Shown here one piece after another: positions 27,401 through 38,383 of a stretch of 64,000 nucleotides of DNA. Every line of letters begins with the position of its first letter. The stretch's first letter is position 1. This DNA comes from Chloroflexota bacterium (GTDB taxonomy: Bacteria > Chloroflexota > Anaerolineae > UBA4142 > SHND01): positions 124,001 through 188,000 of the forward strand of contig SHND01000025.1 in the NCBI GenBank assembly GCA_004295045.1, written 5' to 3'. A program made the position numbers and the translations under genes. The notes beneath the pieces were generated by a model. The model did not search any database and was not told where the DNA came from. It was given only the letters and a program-made list of their open reading frames with translations.

Positions 27401-30386
27401 ATCTGACATTTCGCTGATTGAACATGTTGCCCTTTCGATTTCGACTGCGCTCGAAAACGCGCGGTTATATCGCGCGGCGCAACAAGAATTGGCTGAACGC
27501 GCGCGCGCGGAACGTGAAACGCGTCAACGCAATCAAGAGCTCCTCGTCCTCAGTCGCGTCTCGGCAGTCATGACCACGAACATTGACATGCAAGCCGCGT
27601 TGGAAACGCTGGCGCGCGAAATGGTTCTCACCTTTAACGCACGCAACTGCGGCATCGCGCTGCTCAATCCCGACAAGACAGCGCTCACTGTGGTCGCCGA
27701 CGCGTTGAATGAGGAACATGCCGAACATGCGGTTGGTATTGTCATTCCGCTCGAAGGCAATTTGTCGTCACAATACGTAGTTGAAAACAAACGCTCGCTC
27801 GTCATTCCCGACGCGCAAAACGATCCGATGACGGAACCGATTCATGAACGGATGCGCCAGCGCGGCACGAAATGTCTCGCCATTATCCCGCTGCTCGCGG
27901 CGGGTCAAGTGATTGGCACGATTGGCTTGGACACCACTGATCCTGAACATCTCTTTGACGATCAAGAAATTCGGCTCGCGGAGACGATGGCGAATCAAAT
28001 GGCGAATGCGATTGAAAAGCAGCGCCTGTTTGATCAAACCCAGCTGCGCGCGCAAGAGACTGCCATTATCAACGAAATGGCGGTCGAACTTTCCGCGCAG
28101 CTCGATTCCGCGCAGATTTTTGAAACCGCGTATCGTTATCTCCCGCGCTTGATGGCAACCGAAGCGTTTATGGCATGGCTCTATAATCCCGCGACAGGTT
28201 TGGTCACGCGTCCCGCGCTCTACGACAAGGGCGAATTTTATGCGGATGAGGAAAAGCCGCGCCCACCCAAAAGCAATATGGCGCGGGTGCTAAAAACCGG
28301 CACACCTATTTTTCAAAACTTGACCGCCGAAGAATGGGAGCGCGAAAGATCTAAAACAACCGAATTGCTCGGTTCGTCCGATCCTTCCGCTTCACTGCTG
28401 TATGTCCCGCTGCGCGCAGGTGGTCGCACACTGGGCGTGATTTCAGCACAGACATACAAATTTAACGCGTACAGCGAACATGATGTGCAGGTATTTACAA
28501 GTGTGGCAACGCATATTGCAACCGCCCTCGAAAATGCGCGGCTCTTGGAACAGACGCAAGGCGCGTTGTCGGAATCGCAGACGCTGTACGAAATCAGCGC
28601 GCGCTTGAATGCATCCAATACGGTCCAAGAAATTCTGGAGGCGGCGGCTGGTCCCGCTATCGTGGAAAGCGCGTTCAGTGCCTCGCTGGCGAGTGTTGCT
28701 TTGGATGAACAGGGCAGACCAAGTGGCTTGCAGTTCCCTGCCTTGTGGCCCCGAAACTCTGAATCAAAGCTTGGGTTCGAAATGCGCTTTGAAGGCGAAT
28801 TCATTGCCGGTGATGGGTCGTGGATCGAGAATCCCTTTGAACCTGTGTTGATTCAAGACATTAATAACGACCCGCGTGTAAACGATGTCGCACGCGCCAT
28901 CGCCTCACGGGATGGTGTTCAGTCAAGCGCCCTCTTGCCGCTGAAAATTGGCGACCGCTGGGTTGGGCTTTTGACTTTTCACTGGCAAGAGCCGCGCGAG
29001 TTTACATCGCGCGATGCGCGCATGTTCCGTTCTGTCATGGCGCAGGCAGCCGCCGTTTTGGACAATCGTTCCTTGTTCGAACAAACCCAAGTCGCGCTCG
29101 CGCAAACACAAACCGCGCTCGCCCACGTCCGCGAAGCGCAAGACCGTCTGAATTTGCAATATCAAACCGCGAATCTTTTGGCAGAATCCACTTCGTTTGG
29201 GCAAGTGGCAATTCCCCTGCTCGAGCTGATCTGTGCGGCATTCGATTGGGAAATGGGCGAATACTGGGCAGTCGAAGAGAACTCGAACCGAATACGCCTC
29301 ACGTACAAGTGGTATCGGGACGATGAACGCATCCGTGACTTTGTAGAAAGCACGCGCAGTCTCATATTCGGTCGCGGTGAGGGTTTTGCCGGTCGCACGT
29401 GGGCGCAAGGCGCGCCGATTTGGGTTCCCGATATTTACGATAGTCTTGGTTTTAACGAAATCGGCATTGCCAAGCGCGCGGGCTTGAACAGCGCCGTCTC
29501 GTTCCCTTTGATGGACGAAGCCGAAATTTTTGGCGTCATGACCTTTTTTAGCACCGACCCACAGCCCCAAGATGATGCAGTGTTCACGACGATGGTGGGT
29601 GTCGGCAGTCAAATTGGACAATTTATTCAACGGCGCCGCGCAGAGCAAGCGCTTCGACAGCAAAATGCATACCTTACTGCCCTCCACGACACGGCGCTCG
29701 GTCTGATGAGCCGCCGCGATTTGGAAGAACTTTTGCAAAACATTATCGCACGCGCAGGCGAACTCATTGGCACGCAACATGGTTATGTTCATCTCGTCGA
29801 ACCCAACGGGGATGAATTGCGGATGCGCGTGGGGATTGGTATTTACAAGGAATTTATCGGCACGCGCGTAAAACCGGGACAAGGTCTGGCGGGGACGGTT
29901 TGGCGCGACAGTGAGCCGATTGTGGTAGATGATTATCGTCTGTGGCCCGGACGTTTACCGATGGTAGATCGTGACGTGCTGCGCGCCGTCGTTGGTGTGC
30001 CGCTCAAATCTGACAATCAAACTGTGGGAGTGCTGGGTCTCGCTTCGTTGGAAGAAGGGAGACACTTTAGAGCAGCCCAAATTGAAGCGTTGAATCGCTT
30101 TGCAGAATTGGCGGCGGTCGCATTGGACAACGCGCGGCTGCACAATCGTTCAAAAGAAGCGTTGATGCAAACGCAGCGTCTCGCCGAGCGTGAAAAAGCG
30201 AGCGCAGAAATTGCGGACAAATTGTACGCCGCGCCCGACGTGAAATCCATTCTGCAAACCGCTGCCGAAGAATTGCGGCGCAACACAGGCAGTCGACGCG
30301 CCATAGTACGCTTGAATTTGGAAACAAAGGAAAATGGGTCGCACAAAAATGGTAATGACGAGGGCGACGCCAAAGAGAACACTTAG
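24426..30386 (+). CDS. Giant membrane-anchored PAS/GAF sensor without kinase domain
   Basis: A 1986-residue signalling protein. Two membrane helices (about 20-75) are followed by a coiled coil, one GAF (105-262), three PAS-type domains (272-400, 405-520, 530-655) and then seven more GAF domains to about 1908. The C-terminus ends in a coiled coil and polar tail, with no HisKA, HATPase, GGDEF or other output domain. It probably senses small molecules and passes the signal to the kinases encoded just downstream (24-bp gap). Three GAFs carry a distinctive VDDYR.W.GRL...RD.LR.VVGVPL segment. GTGGAGG stands just before the ATG. Confidence 0.85.
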   Translation: MKFSSSLSETELFLSSERRLPLLIALLLGGIVVCSAILFFDLVSLTSITGNTLVAFILLAALAVSGLVVLLVRQVRAAVVADQSQAYQTLESQVLERKRAEDTLRVQNEYFGALNEMSLALIGRLNLDELLADILHRAGELVGTKNGFVALLDREKNEMVLRVGAGVYQELVGSTTQPGTGFVGKAWQTGEAVTVDDYRNWSGRLTDPNRDVLRSVVGVPLTLQDQVLGVIGLARLEPNKPFDSTEMDILTRFASLAAIAMDNARLYESAQRELTQRQETELFLDSIVENLPTMLFVKEASALRFVRWNKAAEEIVKRPARELLGKNDYDFFPKEEADFFVAKDRETLSGGQIVDIAEEPIQTATDEVRWLHTKKFPVLGVEGKPAYLVGISEDITERKRVEAHAAFQNALLGAQFDLSPDGILVVSPADRILSFNRRFVEMWNIPTDAMTAGNTPALRQRMRDQLIDVEGGLERADEIYASPEANSRDEIEFKDGRIFERASSPIHSPSGEYLGRVWFFHDLTENRKREQDIRRIVTGTRAIFWRADVRELDDPTQAALGFDWVTQVSNADAAMQYLPFAMQEGQTYEDALYWATLEQDRAAMNQRSAEAFRQGHNGYTQEYRVIDANGMMHWMYEDARIRNLGGRHFEVVGVTTDVTDRRRAEEAVQKQNAYLNALQETSLGLMQRLDVNSLLQDIVARAGALLGTENGYVFLREPDGEEMKLRVGVGAYEGFVGRLTRRGVGLAGQVWETNALVVVDDYRTWTGRLSDASRDILRAVAGVPLRSENQVIGVIGLAYLDETRKFGEAEIQVLQRFAQLATIALDNARLYETAQSELEERARTETALALQLRETELINRTTNHAVNFDVDTALGEICRELATYFEVEQAGIALFSEDKQSLTVVADYSPASIPGVVGYVIPVQGNPSTEIVLATRRPAAFVDAQTDERLAAIHDLMETRGTASILIAPLFMRDEIIGTLGIDSYTRKEFTESDISLIEHVALSISTALENARLYRAAQQELAERARAERETRQRNQELLVLSRVSAVMTTNIDMQAALETLAREMVLTFNARNCGIALLNPDKTALTVVADALNEEHAEHAVGIVIPLEGNLSSQYVVENKRSLVIPDAQNDPMTEPIHERMRQRGTKCLAIIPLLAAGQVIGTIGLDTTDPEHLFDDQEIRLAETMANQMANAIEKQRLFDQTQLRAQETAIINEMAVELSAQLDSAQIFETAYRYLPRLMATEAFMAWLYNPATGLVTRPALYDKGEFYADEEKPRPPKSNMARVLKTGTPIFQNLTAEEWERERSKTTELLGSSDPSASLLYVPLRAGGRTLGVISAQTYKFNAYSEHDVQVFTSVATHIATALENARLLEQTQGALSESQTLYEISARLNASNTVQEILEAAAGPAIVESAFSASLASVALDEQGRPSGLQFPALWPRNSESKLGFEMRFEGEFIAGDGSWIENPFEPVLIQDINNDPRVNDVARAIASRDGVQSSALLPLKIGDRWVGLLTFHWQEPREFTSRDARMFRSVMAQAAAVLDNRSLFEQTQVALAQTQTALAHVREAQDRLNLQYQTANLLAESTSFGQVAIPLLELICAAFDWEMGEYWAVEENSNRIRLTYKWYRDDERIRDFVESTRSLIFGRGEGFAGRTWAQGAPIWVPDIYDSLGFNEIGIAKRAGLNSAVSFPLMDEAEIFGVMTFFSTDPQPQDDAVFTTMVGVGSQIGQFIQRRRAEQALRQQNAYLTALHDTALGLMSRRDLEELLQNIIARAGELIGTQHGYVHLVEPNGDELRMRVGIGIYKEFIGTRVKPGQGLAGTVWRDSEPIVVDDYRLWPGRLPMVDRDVLRAVVGVPLKSDNQTVGVLGLASLEEGRHFRAAQIEALNRFAELAAVALDNARLHNRSKEALMQTQRLAEREKASAEIADKLYAAPDVKSILQTAAEELRRNTGSRRAIVRLNLETKENGSHKNGNDEGDAKENT

Positions 30387-30410
30387 TTTGGTTTGAGATG
30401 AGGACTGACG

Positions 30411-33400
30411 ATGACCGCATCCACACTTTCATCTGAGCCGCCAAAGGAACAACAGCGGAATGCAATTATCGCCTGTATCATCGCCGCGCTTGCCATTGGC
30501 AGCACCATCCCGAGCGCGTACGAGCCGTTTACGCGTTCAACCTCATGGGAAGTGTATGCCAATCTCCTAAGCGGCGTGTTGCCGACGCTGGCGTGGCTGG
30601 TGGGCTTGTATTTTGTTTTGCGAAATCGCATTGAACTGGGAGTTCAAATTGGCTTGATCGTAAGTCTCATTGCAATTCCATTGACCTCCTACTGGATGCA
30701 AGGAGTTGCTTTGGCGAACGCCGTCGCCGTAGGCGTTGGCGCGACGATCATCGCCGGCGTGTGTTTGCGTCCATCGCTGTCACGTTGGTACATGCTGGCG
30801 GGAATTGGCGCGGCGTTTGCAACAGTTCTAATTGATTACTTGGCGCCGCGTCCCCGTTTGATTTCTGAACAGGACGCGTTCCTCATCAATGCTGTCACAT
30901 TTCTTGCGATCTCCGGGCTGCTTGTCTTTTTATTCTTTCAATTTCCGCGTTACAGTCTCCGTACCAAACTCATCATCCTCTTTGTTGGCTTGACGCTTCT
31001 CTCGACCCTTGCCGTCACAATTGTTGCAAGTGAAGCCATTCGCAATTCGCTGATCGAAATCCAAGCGCGCGATTTACGCACCCGTGCGCAAGCCGCCGCG
31101 CTGGCAATTGGCATTACGATGGACCGCAATGTTGACCGCTTGCAAACGATGTCGCTCGACAAGCAGGTGCAAGACAATGTGACTCTGATTGCGGACAGTT
31201 ATCCGCTTGAGCAAAGCGAACGCGATGCGATGCTCGCGCGCAATACCGAACGTTGGGCGAGCGCCAACGCGCAGGACAGCGTAATTCGCAATGTGTTGAA
31301 CGGAGAGCTGACGTACAGTTTGCGGCAGTTCGGCGATGTGTTTCAAGGCAACAAAGAATTGTTCATGACTGACCGCTATGGCGCGGTGATTGCGGCAACT
31401 GATTGGCAGCCGATTTACAATTTCGCAGAGAATGAATGGTGGCAGATTGCATACAACAATGGGCGCGGCAGCGTGTACGTGGGACAGCCCGAATTCAATC
31501 CCATGCTCAATGATTATGGGGTACGCATTGCACTGCCAATTTATGCGCCCGGTCGTACACGCGTCGTTGGCATCTTGCATAGTGTTTTCACGTTGGCTGC
31601 GTTACAGCGCGCGCTGCTCTATAACAGTTTTGGACAAAGCGGCAAGATTGATCTCTTGTTCCCGCAGGGGCAGCTTCTTACCTCTGACGGCACTTTTCGC
31701 GCGCTCACGGCGGAGGAATTCGCCCAAGTCAAGGATGGTCTCGCTCAATCGCTTGCAACGTTGACGTATCGCGGCAGTCCCTTGCTTTCCAGCCAAGCGA
31801 TTGTTGGAACATCCGACGAACAAGCGGAACCATTCTTGCGTTCGAGCGCGTGGCGGACGATTGCAACGATTGAAGCGAGCGAAGCGCTTGCGGCGGTGAA
31901 TACGGGCGCGCAAGCAGCGCTGGTCGCGGGCATTGCAACGATTGGCGCTGCAATCTTGCTTGCCTTGGTGTTGGCGCAACTTTTGACGCGTCCGATTCGT
32001 CGTCTCACTCTGGCGGCGGAGCAGGTTCAAAGCGGCGATTTGTCCGCGCGCGCACGCGTAGAAACGGGCGACGAAATTGGCGTACTGGCGCAAACCTTCA
32101 ACAGTATGACGGCGCGTTTGCAAGACACTTTGTCGGGTTTGGAACGCCGCGTAATCGAACGGACGCAAGAGCTTTCTCAAGCCAATCTCGCCTTGCAGTC
32201 CAACAGCGCGTATCTCTCGGCGTTGAGCGACACGTCAGCAGGACTCTTTGAGCGGCTCGAACTCAGGGAACTCCTACATGCGATTTTGGAACGTTCGGGC
32301 GCGCTGTTTGGCACGCCGAACGGATTCGTCTTTTTCGCGGAACCGGGAGACCCGGAAATTCAGATGCGTGTAGGTTCGGGCTTGTACGACGATCTTGTTG
32401 GCACGCGCGCCTCAAGAGGCGTTGGTCTCGCCGGAACGGTGTGGCAATCGGGCGAGTCCATGAGCATTGATGATTATCAAGAGTGGGAAGGTCGTTTGCC
32501 CGGGTCGCGGCGTGATGCTCTGCATTCGATTGTCGCGGTGCCTTTAAAGCGCGGCGCGGGACAAGGCGGCGCAGATGACGAGACCGTGGGCGTCATTGGT
32601 CTGGCATACACCGAAGAGAAACGTAAGTTTGGCAAGAACGAAGTGGAAATCTTGCAGCGTTTCGCGCAGCTTGCCTCGATTGCGTTGGACAATGCAGAGC
32701 TGTATAGCGCTTCTGAAAATCGCGTCAAAGAATTGGGCGCGCTCAACGAGATTTCTACGCTTCTCATCTCTGATAAACCATTGACGGAACGTCTCTCTGA
32801 AGTTGGAATGGAACTGCACGCCATCTTTGGCGTTTCGAGTGTGTACATTGCCTTGTATGATGCAGCGGACCGCCTCGTGCGAATGCCGTTCTTTCTGGAC
32901 GATCACCGAGAATATGCTGTTGATTCGTTCGAACTCGGACCCGGTTTCGCGTCACACATTATTCAAACCTGCGCGCCCTTGTTGATCAACGAAGACATGG
33001 ACGCGCAGATGGAAAAACTACAAACAAAGATCGCAGGTGTAGGAGCAGTGAATGAGTCGTACCTTGGCGTGCCAATCGTATTGGGCGACGAGGTACTGGG
33101 TGTGATCGGACTTTCCGATGTGCCAAAGAACAAGTTTCACGCGTCGGATGTGCGCCTCCTCCAAACGATTGCCTCAGCCATCGCCGCCGCGATTCAAAAT
33201 ACGCGATTGTTGGAGCAGACGCAGGAACGCGCGCGTGAATTGGACGCGGTCAACTCGCTTGCGCGCGAAATTACACAACAGCGTTCGCTGGATGATTTGT
33301 TCCAAGAGGTGTACTTGCAGGTCAAAAGTGTGACAGTGGCGGATGGAATGATTATCAGCTTGTATGATGATCGTACAGACACGCTGACCGTCCCGTTTTT

Positions 33401-35273
33401 GGTAGATGAAGGCAAACGCTACGCGATTACGCCCGACGCGTTGGAATTCGAACGCAGCTATGCTGACCAAGTGCGGCGCGGCGAGCCATTGTTGATCAAC
33501 AGTACTCCGGAACAAGTTGCAGAACTGGAGACGAGTCCCGCCCTTGCGGGCACCGGGCGCGCGTCGCGTTCGCGGTTGTATGTGCCGCTGATGGCGGGAG
33601 TGCGTTTTCTTGGAATGATCTCGCTGCACAGCTATGCGTACGATGCGTACAGCCAACGCGACGCAGCCGTGTTGAGCGGTCTGGCGAGTCACATCGCGAT
33701 TGCATTGGAGAACGCGCGTTTGTTTGAACAGACGCAGTCCGCGCTGGCGGAAACACAGCGTTCGGCTGCGCGCGAACGCGTGGCGGCGGAACAGGTTATG
33801 GCGTTGAATCGGCGGCTCACGCGTGAGGGCTGGCGAGATTATCTGGAACAACTCAACAGCCGCTTTGTCGTCGAAGCGGCGGAATTGGAGAATGAGCAGG
33901 GCGGCGCGCATCAGCATTCCAATGGGGGTACGAATGGTCACGATAGAGTTCAGGTGCCCATTGTGTTGCGCGGCGAAGTGATTGGTGAGATTGAATTGGA
34001 ACCCGAAGATACGGCGACGCCCATGTCGGAAGATGATCTCGGGCTCGTCACGCAAGTTGCGGAAAATATCGGATTGGCGCTTGACAACGCGCGACTCTAC
34101 ACCGAAACGCAGCGCCGCGTTACGGAGCTGGACGCGCTCAATCATATTTCGCAGGCGGTTACCACCGAACTGCAACTCGATTCGTTGTTGTCTATCATTG
34201 GCGACCAAGTGCGGACGATCTTTGACGTACAGAACGCGTACATTGCCTTGTACGACAATAAATCGGGCATGATTACGCTGCCGTACTTGGTGAGTGAGAA
34301 CGAACATGCGACAGTGCCAGCCATGCGCTTTGGCGAAGGCATTACTTCTCAGATTATTCGCGCACGCGAGCCGTTGGTGATCAACAGCAATACGGCGCAA
34401 GAAATGACAGAACGCGGCGCCAAGACAATTGGAAATCCCGCGCGTTCGTATTTGGGCGTGCCCATCATCGTGGGCGAAGATGTAACGGGCGTGATCAGCA
34501 TTCAAAACACGCAGCGCGAAGGCGTGTTTAATGAATCCGATGTTCGGTTACTGGAAACGATTGCGGCTACGGTCGGCGCAGCCATCCAAAGCGCGCAGTT
34601 GTACGGCGCGATGCAGCAAGAGGTGATCACACGCCAGCGCGCCGAAGAGGAAATCAAATTGTCCTTGCGCGAAAAAGAGGTCTTGCTCAAGGAAATCCAT
34701 CACCGCGTTAAAAACAATCTGCAAATTATTACGTCGCTTTTGAATCTGCAATCGGCGCAGCTAAAGGACCCCGAAGCCATCTCGCTCTTTCGCGAGAGTC
34801 AGTCGCGCGTGCGTTCGATGGCGCTCATTCACGAAAAATTGTATCAATCGAAAGACCTCGCGCGGATTGATTTTGACGGCTATGTGCGTGATTTGATTGT
34901 GTATCTATTTCGATCCTACGCAGCCAATCCCGATCAAATTCGCCCGCACATTTCAACACACGAGATTTATCTTGGGATTGACATTGCGATTCCGTGCGGC
35001 TTGATCATCAGCGAGCTGGTTACCAACTCGCTCAAGTACGGATTCCCGGATGGCAAGCGCGGCGATATTCATGTGAACTTGGGTCCGGAAGATGATGGAC
35101 ATCTCACGCTTTGGGTTAAGGACACGGGCGTTGGTTTTTCTGAAGGCTTCGATTGGCGCACAAGTGATTCGCTCGGCTTGCAGCTCGTCAGCACGCTTAC
35201 CGCGCAGTTGCACGGCGTCATTGATGTACACAGTAATGGGGGAACGAGTTTCAAGATCACCTTCCCGGGGTAA
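30411..35273 (+). CDS. Multi-GAF sensor histidine kinase (HisKA_2 type) with extracytoplasmic dCache-like domain
   Basis: 1620 residues. The N-terminal ~180 residues have about six membrane helices. A periplasmic or external dCache-like domain (180-486), another membrane helix ([19 protein letters not shown]), HAMP (497-573) and at least four GAF domains follow. The output is a HisKA_2/HWE-like kinase: [16 protein letters not shown] with the phospho-accepting His near 1428, then an ATPase with [12 protein letters not shown] and DTGVGF. It lies between the sensor and the hybrid kinase and likely works with them. One segment (about 1108-1233) looks like a shortened GAF. Confidence 0.9.
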   Translation: MTASTLSSEPPKEQQRNAIIACIIAALAIGSTIPSAYEPFTRSTSWEVYANLLSGVLPTLAWLVGLYFVLRNRIELGVQIGLIVSLIAIPLTSYWMQGVALANAVAVGVGATIIAGVCLRPSLSRWYMLAGIGAAFATVLIDYLAPRPRLISEQDAFLINAVTFLAISGLLVFLFFQFPRYSLRTKLIILFVGLTLLSTLAVTIVASEAIRNSLIEIQARDLRTRAQAAALAIGITMDRNVDRLQTMSLDKQVQDNVTLIADSYPLEQSERDAMLARNTERWASANAQDSVIRNVLNGELTYSLRQFGDVFQGNKELFMTDRYGAVIAATDWQPIYNFAENEWWQIAYNNGRGSVYVGQPEFNPMLNDYGVRIALPIYAPGRTRVVGILHSVFTLAALQRALLYNSFGQSGKIDLLFPQGQLLTSDGTFRALTAEEFAQVKDGLAQSLATLTYRGSPLLSSQAIVGTSDEQAEPFLRSSAWRTIATIEASEALAAVNTGAQAALVAGIATIGAAILLALVLAQLLTRPIRRLTLAAEQVQSGDLSARARVETGDEIGVLAQTFNSMTARLQDTLSGLERRVIERTQELSQANLALQSNSAYLSALSDTSAGLFERLELRELLHAILERSGALFGTPNGFVFFAEPGDPEIQMRVGSGLYDDLVGTRASRGVGLAGTVWQSGESMSIDDYQEWEGRLPGSRRDALHSIVAVPLKRGAGQGGADDETVGVIGLAYTEEKRKFGKNEVEILQRFAQLASIALDNAELYSASENRVKELGALNEISTLLISDKPLTERLSEVGMELHAIFGVSSVYIALYDAADRLVRMPFFLDDHREYAVDSFELGPGFASHIIQTCAPLLINEDMDAQMEKLQTKIAGVGAVNESYLGVPIVLGDEVLGVIGLSDVPKNKFHASDVRLLQTIASAIAAAIQNTRLLEQTQERARELDAVNSLAREITQQRSLDDLFQEVYLQVKSVTVADGMIISLYDDRTDTLTVPFLVDEGKRYAITPDALEFERSYADQVRRGEPLLINSTPEQVAELETSPALAGTGRASRSRLYVPLMAGVRFLGMISLHSYAYDAYSQRDAAVLSGLASHIAIALENARLFEQTQSALAETQRSAARERVAAEQVMALNRRLTREGWRDYLEQLNSRFVVEAAELENEQGGAHQHSNGGTNGHDRVQVPIVLRGEVIGEIELEPEDTATPMSEDDLGLVTQVAENIGLALDNARLYTETQRRVTELDALNHISQAVTTELQLDSLLSIIGDQVRTIFDVQNAYIALYDNKSGMITLPYLVSENEHATVPAMRFGEGITSQIIRAREPLVINSNTAQEMTERGAKTIGNPARSYLGVPIIVGEDVTGVISIQNTQREGVFNESDVRLLETIAATVGAAIQSAQLYGAMQQEVITRQRAEEEIKLSLREKEVLLKEIHHRVKNNLQIITSLLNLQSAQLKDPEAISLFRESQSRVRSMALIHEKLYQSKDLARIDFDGYVRDLIVYLFRSYAANPDQIRPHISTHEIYLGIDIAIPCGLIISELVTNSLKYGFPDGKRGDIHVNLGPEDDGHLTLWVKDTGVGFSEGFDWRTSDSLGLQLVSTLTAQLHGVIDVHSNGGTSFKITFPG

Positions 35274-35369
35274 CGAAATTGTAATCAGTATTTTGATAGC
35301 ACGTGGTAGAATTTTGATGAATGAATTGCTCGCTAGGGATGGTGGAGCATTTTGGAGAGGTAGGTTGAT

Positions 35370-38222
35370 ATGAATGATACGCGTATTATGATTGTTGAAG
35401 ACGAACGGATCGTCGCCAAAGATTTGCAATTTCGTCTGCAAGGACTTGGGTACGAAGTTGCCGCAATGGCGTCGGAGGGACACGACGCTGTTGCCAAAGC
35501 TAGCTCCTCGCGTCCGAATTTGGTTCTGATGGATATTCGGCTCGAAAATGGAATGGATGGCATTCAGGCGGCGGAGCAGATTCGCAACGAGCTGGATATT
35601 CCGGTTGTGTTCCTCACGGCGTACGCAGATCAAGCGACCCTTGCGCGCGCGAAAATTACCGAGCCGTTTGGCTATATTCTCAAACCTTTTGAAGAACGCG
35701 AACTGCAATCCACCATCGAGATCGCGCTGTATCGCCATAAAGCGGAACAAAAATTGCGTGACAGTGAGCGCCGCTATCGTTCGCTGGTGGACAATAGTCA
35801 GGGCTTGATTTGGACGCACGACCTTGACGGCAAAATCTTGTCCATCAATCCCGCCGCCGCACATTTGTTGGGCTATGAGCCGCGCGAAGTGGTCGGACAC
35901 AACTTGAGTGAATTCATGCCGACAGAATTTCACGCGACATTGGAAGATTATTTGGCGCGCGTGCAAGAGCAAGAGAACGACAGCGGCTCGCTGCAAGTGC
36001 TTACGCGTGCGGGTGATACGCGCATCTTGCAGTATCGCAACGTCTGGCACGATGAACCGGGCAGACCGCCATACATTTTGGCACACGCCGCAGATGTCAC
36101 GGACCGCATGCGCGTGGAACAAGTCTTGCGAGATCAGAACGCCTACTTGACGGCGCTTCACGAAACAACGCTCGGTTTGATGAGCCGCCTTGAACTGGAA
36201 GATTTGTTGGAACAGATCATTACACGCGCGGCTGCGCTCGTCGGCACGGAACACGGCTATGTCTTTTTGCTTTCACCGCAGCGCGATATCGCGGACGAAC
36301 AGGAAATGGTGATGCGTGTCGGCATCGGCGCGTACAACGGCTTTAAGGGAACCAAAGCCAATCGCGGCGTGGGGCTCGCGGGCACAGTGTGGCAGACGGG
36401 CGAACCGTTGGTCGTGGACGATTACCGTAATTGGTCAGGACGCCTTGCGTTATCCTCGCGCGATATTTTGCGCGCGGTGGCAGGGGTGCCGCTGAAATCG
36501 GGAACGCAGACGGTTGGCGTCATCGGGCTGGCATATTTGGAAGAGGGGCGGCGCTTTGACAAGGACGAAATGCAGGCGCTGACGCGTTTTGCGGAACTCG
36601 CCGCCATTGCGTTAGACAATGCGCGGTTGTATCAAGCCACTCAATCGGAATTGGGCGAACGCAAACGCGCGGAAGAACAGCTGCGCAGCGCAGAGAATTT
36701 TCTCAACACGGTCGTCAACAATATCCCGCACATGATCTTTGTAAAGGACGCGCAAGACCTGCGCTTTGTGCGCTTTAATCAAGCCGGTGAGGAGTTGGTC
36801 GGGATGACGACCGGCGCGATGCTTGGCAAAAGCGATTATGATTTATTCCCGGAGGAGGAAGCCGCCTTTTTTGAGAAAAAAGATCGCGAAACGCTCGCTT
36901 CAGGAAAAATGTTGGACATTTCTGAAGAGCCGCTCGATACACCAAGCGGCAGGCGCTACCTGCACACGAAAAAAATTCCGGTGCTGGATACCGATGGTCA
37001 ACCCAAATACTTGCTCGGTATCTCTGAAGACATTACCGAACATAAACTGGAACAAGAACGACAGCGCGCGCTGGAGCGAAAATTGCAAGAGACGCAAAAA
37101 CTCGAATCGCTCGGCGTACTCGCAGGCGGCATCGCGCACGATTTCAACAACTTGCTCGTTTCCATTCTTGGAAATGTTGGTTTGGTTCTGGTTGACCTCG
37201 AGTCCGATTCGCCGGTGCGCGAGCCGGTGGAACAGATCAAAGTGGCGGCACAACGCGCGGCGGACTTGACGCGGCAGATGCTTGCGTATTCGGGCAAGGG
37301 TCGCTTTGTGATGCAGCGCATCAATCTCAACAGCGTCATCACAGAAATCACGCAGCTGCTCCAAGTCTCGATCAACAAAAACGCGCAGTTACGCTTTGAC
37401 CTGATGCCCAACTTGCCGCCGATTGAAGGCGATGTGACCCAAGTGCGCCAAGTGTTGATGAATCTAATCGTCAACGCCTCTGATGCGATTGGTGAGAGGG
37501 CTGGCACGATTGGTTTGACGACGGGCATTGTCCAAGCCGACCACGAATATCTCTCGAACAGCTTTATGGCGCCTGACCTGCCCGAAGGGCATTATGCCTT
37601 TGTCGAAGTGACTGACAACGGGCAAGGGATGGACAAAGAGACGCAGGCAAAGATCTTTGACCCATTTTTCACCACCAAGTTCACCGGACGTGGGCTTGGG
37701 CTTGCCGCTGTCTTGGGAATTGTGCGCGGACACGGCGGCACAATCAAGGTCTATAGCGAGATCGGGCAGGGTTCCGTCTTTCGCGTTTTGTTTCCCATCA
37801 AAGATGCTCCGCATGATACAGAAAAACCGACGACCGAAATCCTCAAGCAAAAGGGCAATGGCACCGTCCTTGTGATTGACGATGAAGAAGTTGTGCGCAA
37901 TGTCACCAAGCGTATGTTGTCACGGCTCGGTTACACGCCGCTGGTTGCCGAAGATGGTCCGGTTGGGCTTGCAGTGTACGAAAAGCATAAGGATCAAATT
38001 GTGTGCATTTTGCTCGATATGACGATGCCGCGTATGAGTGGCGAAGAGACCTTGGTACACCTGAAAAAAGTCAATCCGGACGTGCGGGTCTTGCTGATGA
38101 GCGGCTATTCTGAGCAAGAAGCCAGTAATCGCTTTAATGGCAAGGGAGTCGGGGCATTCATGCAAAAGCCCTACACCCCGCAAGACTTGCAGGAAAAGTT
38201 GGATGAAATTTTAGAGAACTAG
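35370..38222 (+). CDS. Hybrid histidine kinase: REC-PAS-GAF-PAS-HisKA-HATPase-REC
   Basis: 950 residues, no membrane segment, so cytoplasmic. An N-terminal receiver has Asp55 in LVLMDIRLENG. PAS (130-255), GAF (255-425, with the VDDYRNWSGRL motif) and PAS (440-560) follow. The kinase core has His near 588 in GGIAHDFNNLL, the ATPase boxes NLIVNASDAI and DNGQGMD, and FTGRGLGLAAVLGI. A second receiver ends the protein (ILLDMTMPRMSGEE). Two receivers suggest that it both takes phosphate from and passes it to partners such as the HisKA_2 kinase upstream. GAGAGG precedes the ATG. Confidence 0.93.
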   Translation: MNDTRIMIVEDERIVAKDLQFRLQGLGYEVAAMASEGHDAVAKASSSRPNLVLMDIRLENGMDGIQAAEQIRNELDIPVVFLTAYADQATLARAKITEPFGYILKPFEERELQSTIEIALYRHKAEQKLRDSERRYRSLVDNSQGLIWTHDLDGKILSINPAAAHLLGYEPREVVGHNLSEFMPTEFHATLEDYLARVQEQENDSGSLQVLTRAGDTRILQYRNVWHDEPGRPPYILAHAADVTDRMRVEQVLRDQNAYLTALHETTLGLMSRLELEDLLEQIITRAAALVGTEHGYVFLLSPQRDIADEQEMVMRVGIGAYNGFKGTKANRGVGLAGTVWQTGEPLVVDDYRNWSGRLALSSRDILRAVAGVPLKSGTQTVGVIGLAYLEEGRRFDKDEMQALTRFAELAAIALDNARLYQATQSELGERKRAEEQLRSAENFLNTVVNNIPHMIFVKDAQDLRFVRFNQAGEELVGMTTGAMLGKSDYDLFPEEEAAFFEKKDRETLASGKMLDISEEPLDTPSGRRYLHTKKIPVLDTDGQPKYLLGISEDITEHKLEQERQRALERKLQETQKLESLGVLAGGIAHDFNNLLVSILGNVGLVLVDLESDSPVREPVEQIKVAAQRAADLTRQMLAYSGKGRFVMQRINLNSVITEITQLLQVSINKNAQLRFDLMPNLPPIEGDVTQVRQVLMNLIVNASDAIGERAGTIGLTTGIVQADHEYLSNSFMAPDLPEGHYAFVEVTDNGQGMDKETQAKIFDPFFTTKFTGRGLGLAAVLGIVRGHGGTIKVYSEIGQGSVFRVLFPIKDAPHDTEKPTTEILKQKGNGTVLVIDDEEVVRNVTKRMLSRLGYTPLVAEDGPVGLAVYEKHKDQIVCILLDMTMPRMSGEETLVHLKKVNPDVRVLLMSGYSEQEASNRFNGKGVGAFMQKPYTPQDLQEKLDEILEN

Positions 38223-38246
38223 CGTCTAACATTATGTAATGAAGCA

Positions 38247-38277
38247 GACAATGGGCGGTCAAAGACCGCCCATTGTC
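38247..38277 (+). terminator. Hairpin after the sensor kinase cluster
   Basis: GACAATGGGCGGTC and GACCGCCCATTGTC pair perfectly around AAA. It lies 25 bases after the hybrid kinase stop. There is no strong T-run, so termination may be partial. Confidence 0.7.
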
Positions 38278-38383
38278 ATTCCAAAAGGACGCTTTGTGTC
38301 ACTTTTCACAAAATTGATAGCTTTTGACAGTGGCGTTAGAGTTAATTACAGCGGATTGTGAATACTATGGAGAGGTGAATGAC

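Noticed and set aside
33174..34505. 443-codon minus-strand frame opposite the HisKA_2 kinase gene
   Set aside because: Shadow of conserved GAF domains; no start signal and no domain.
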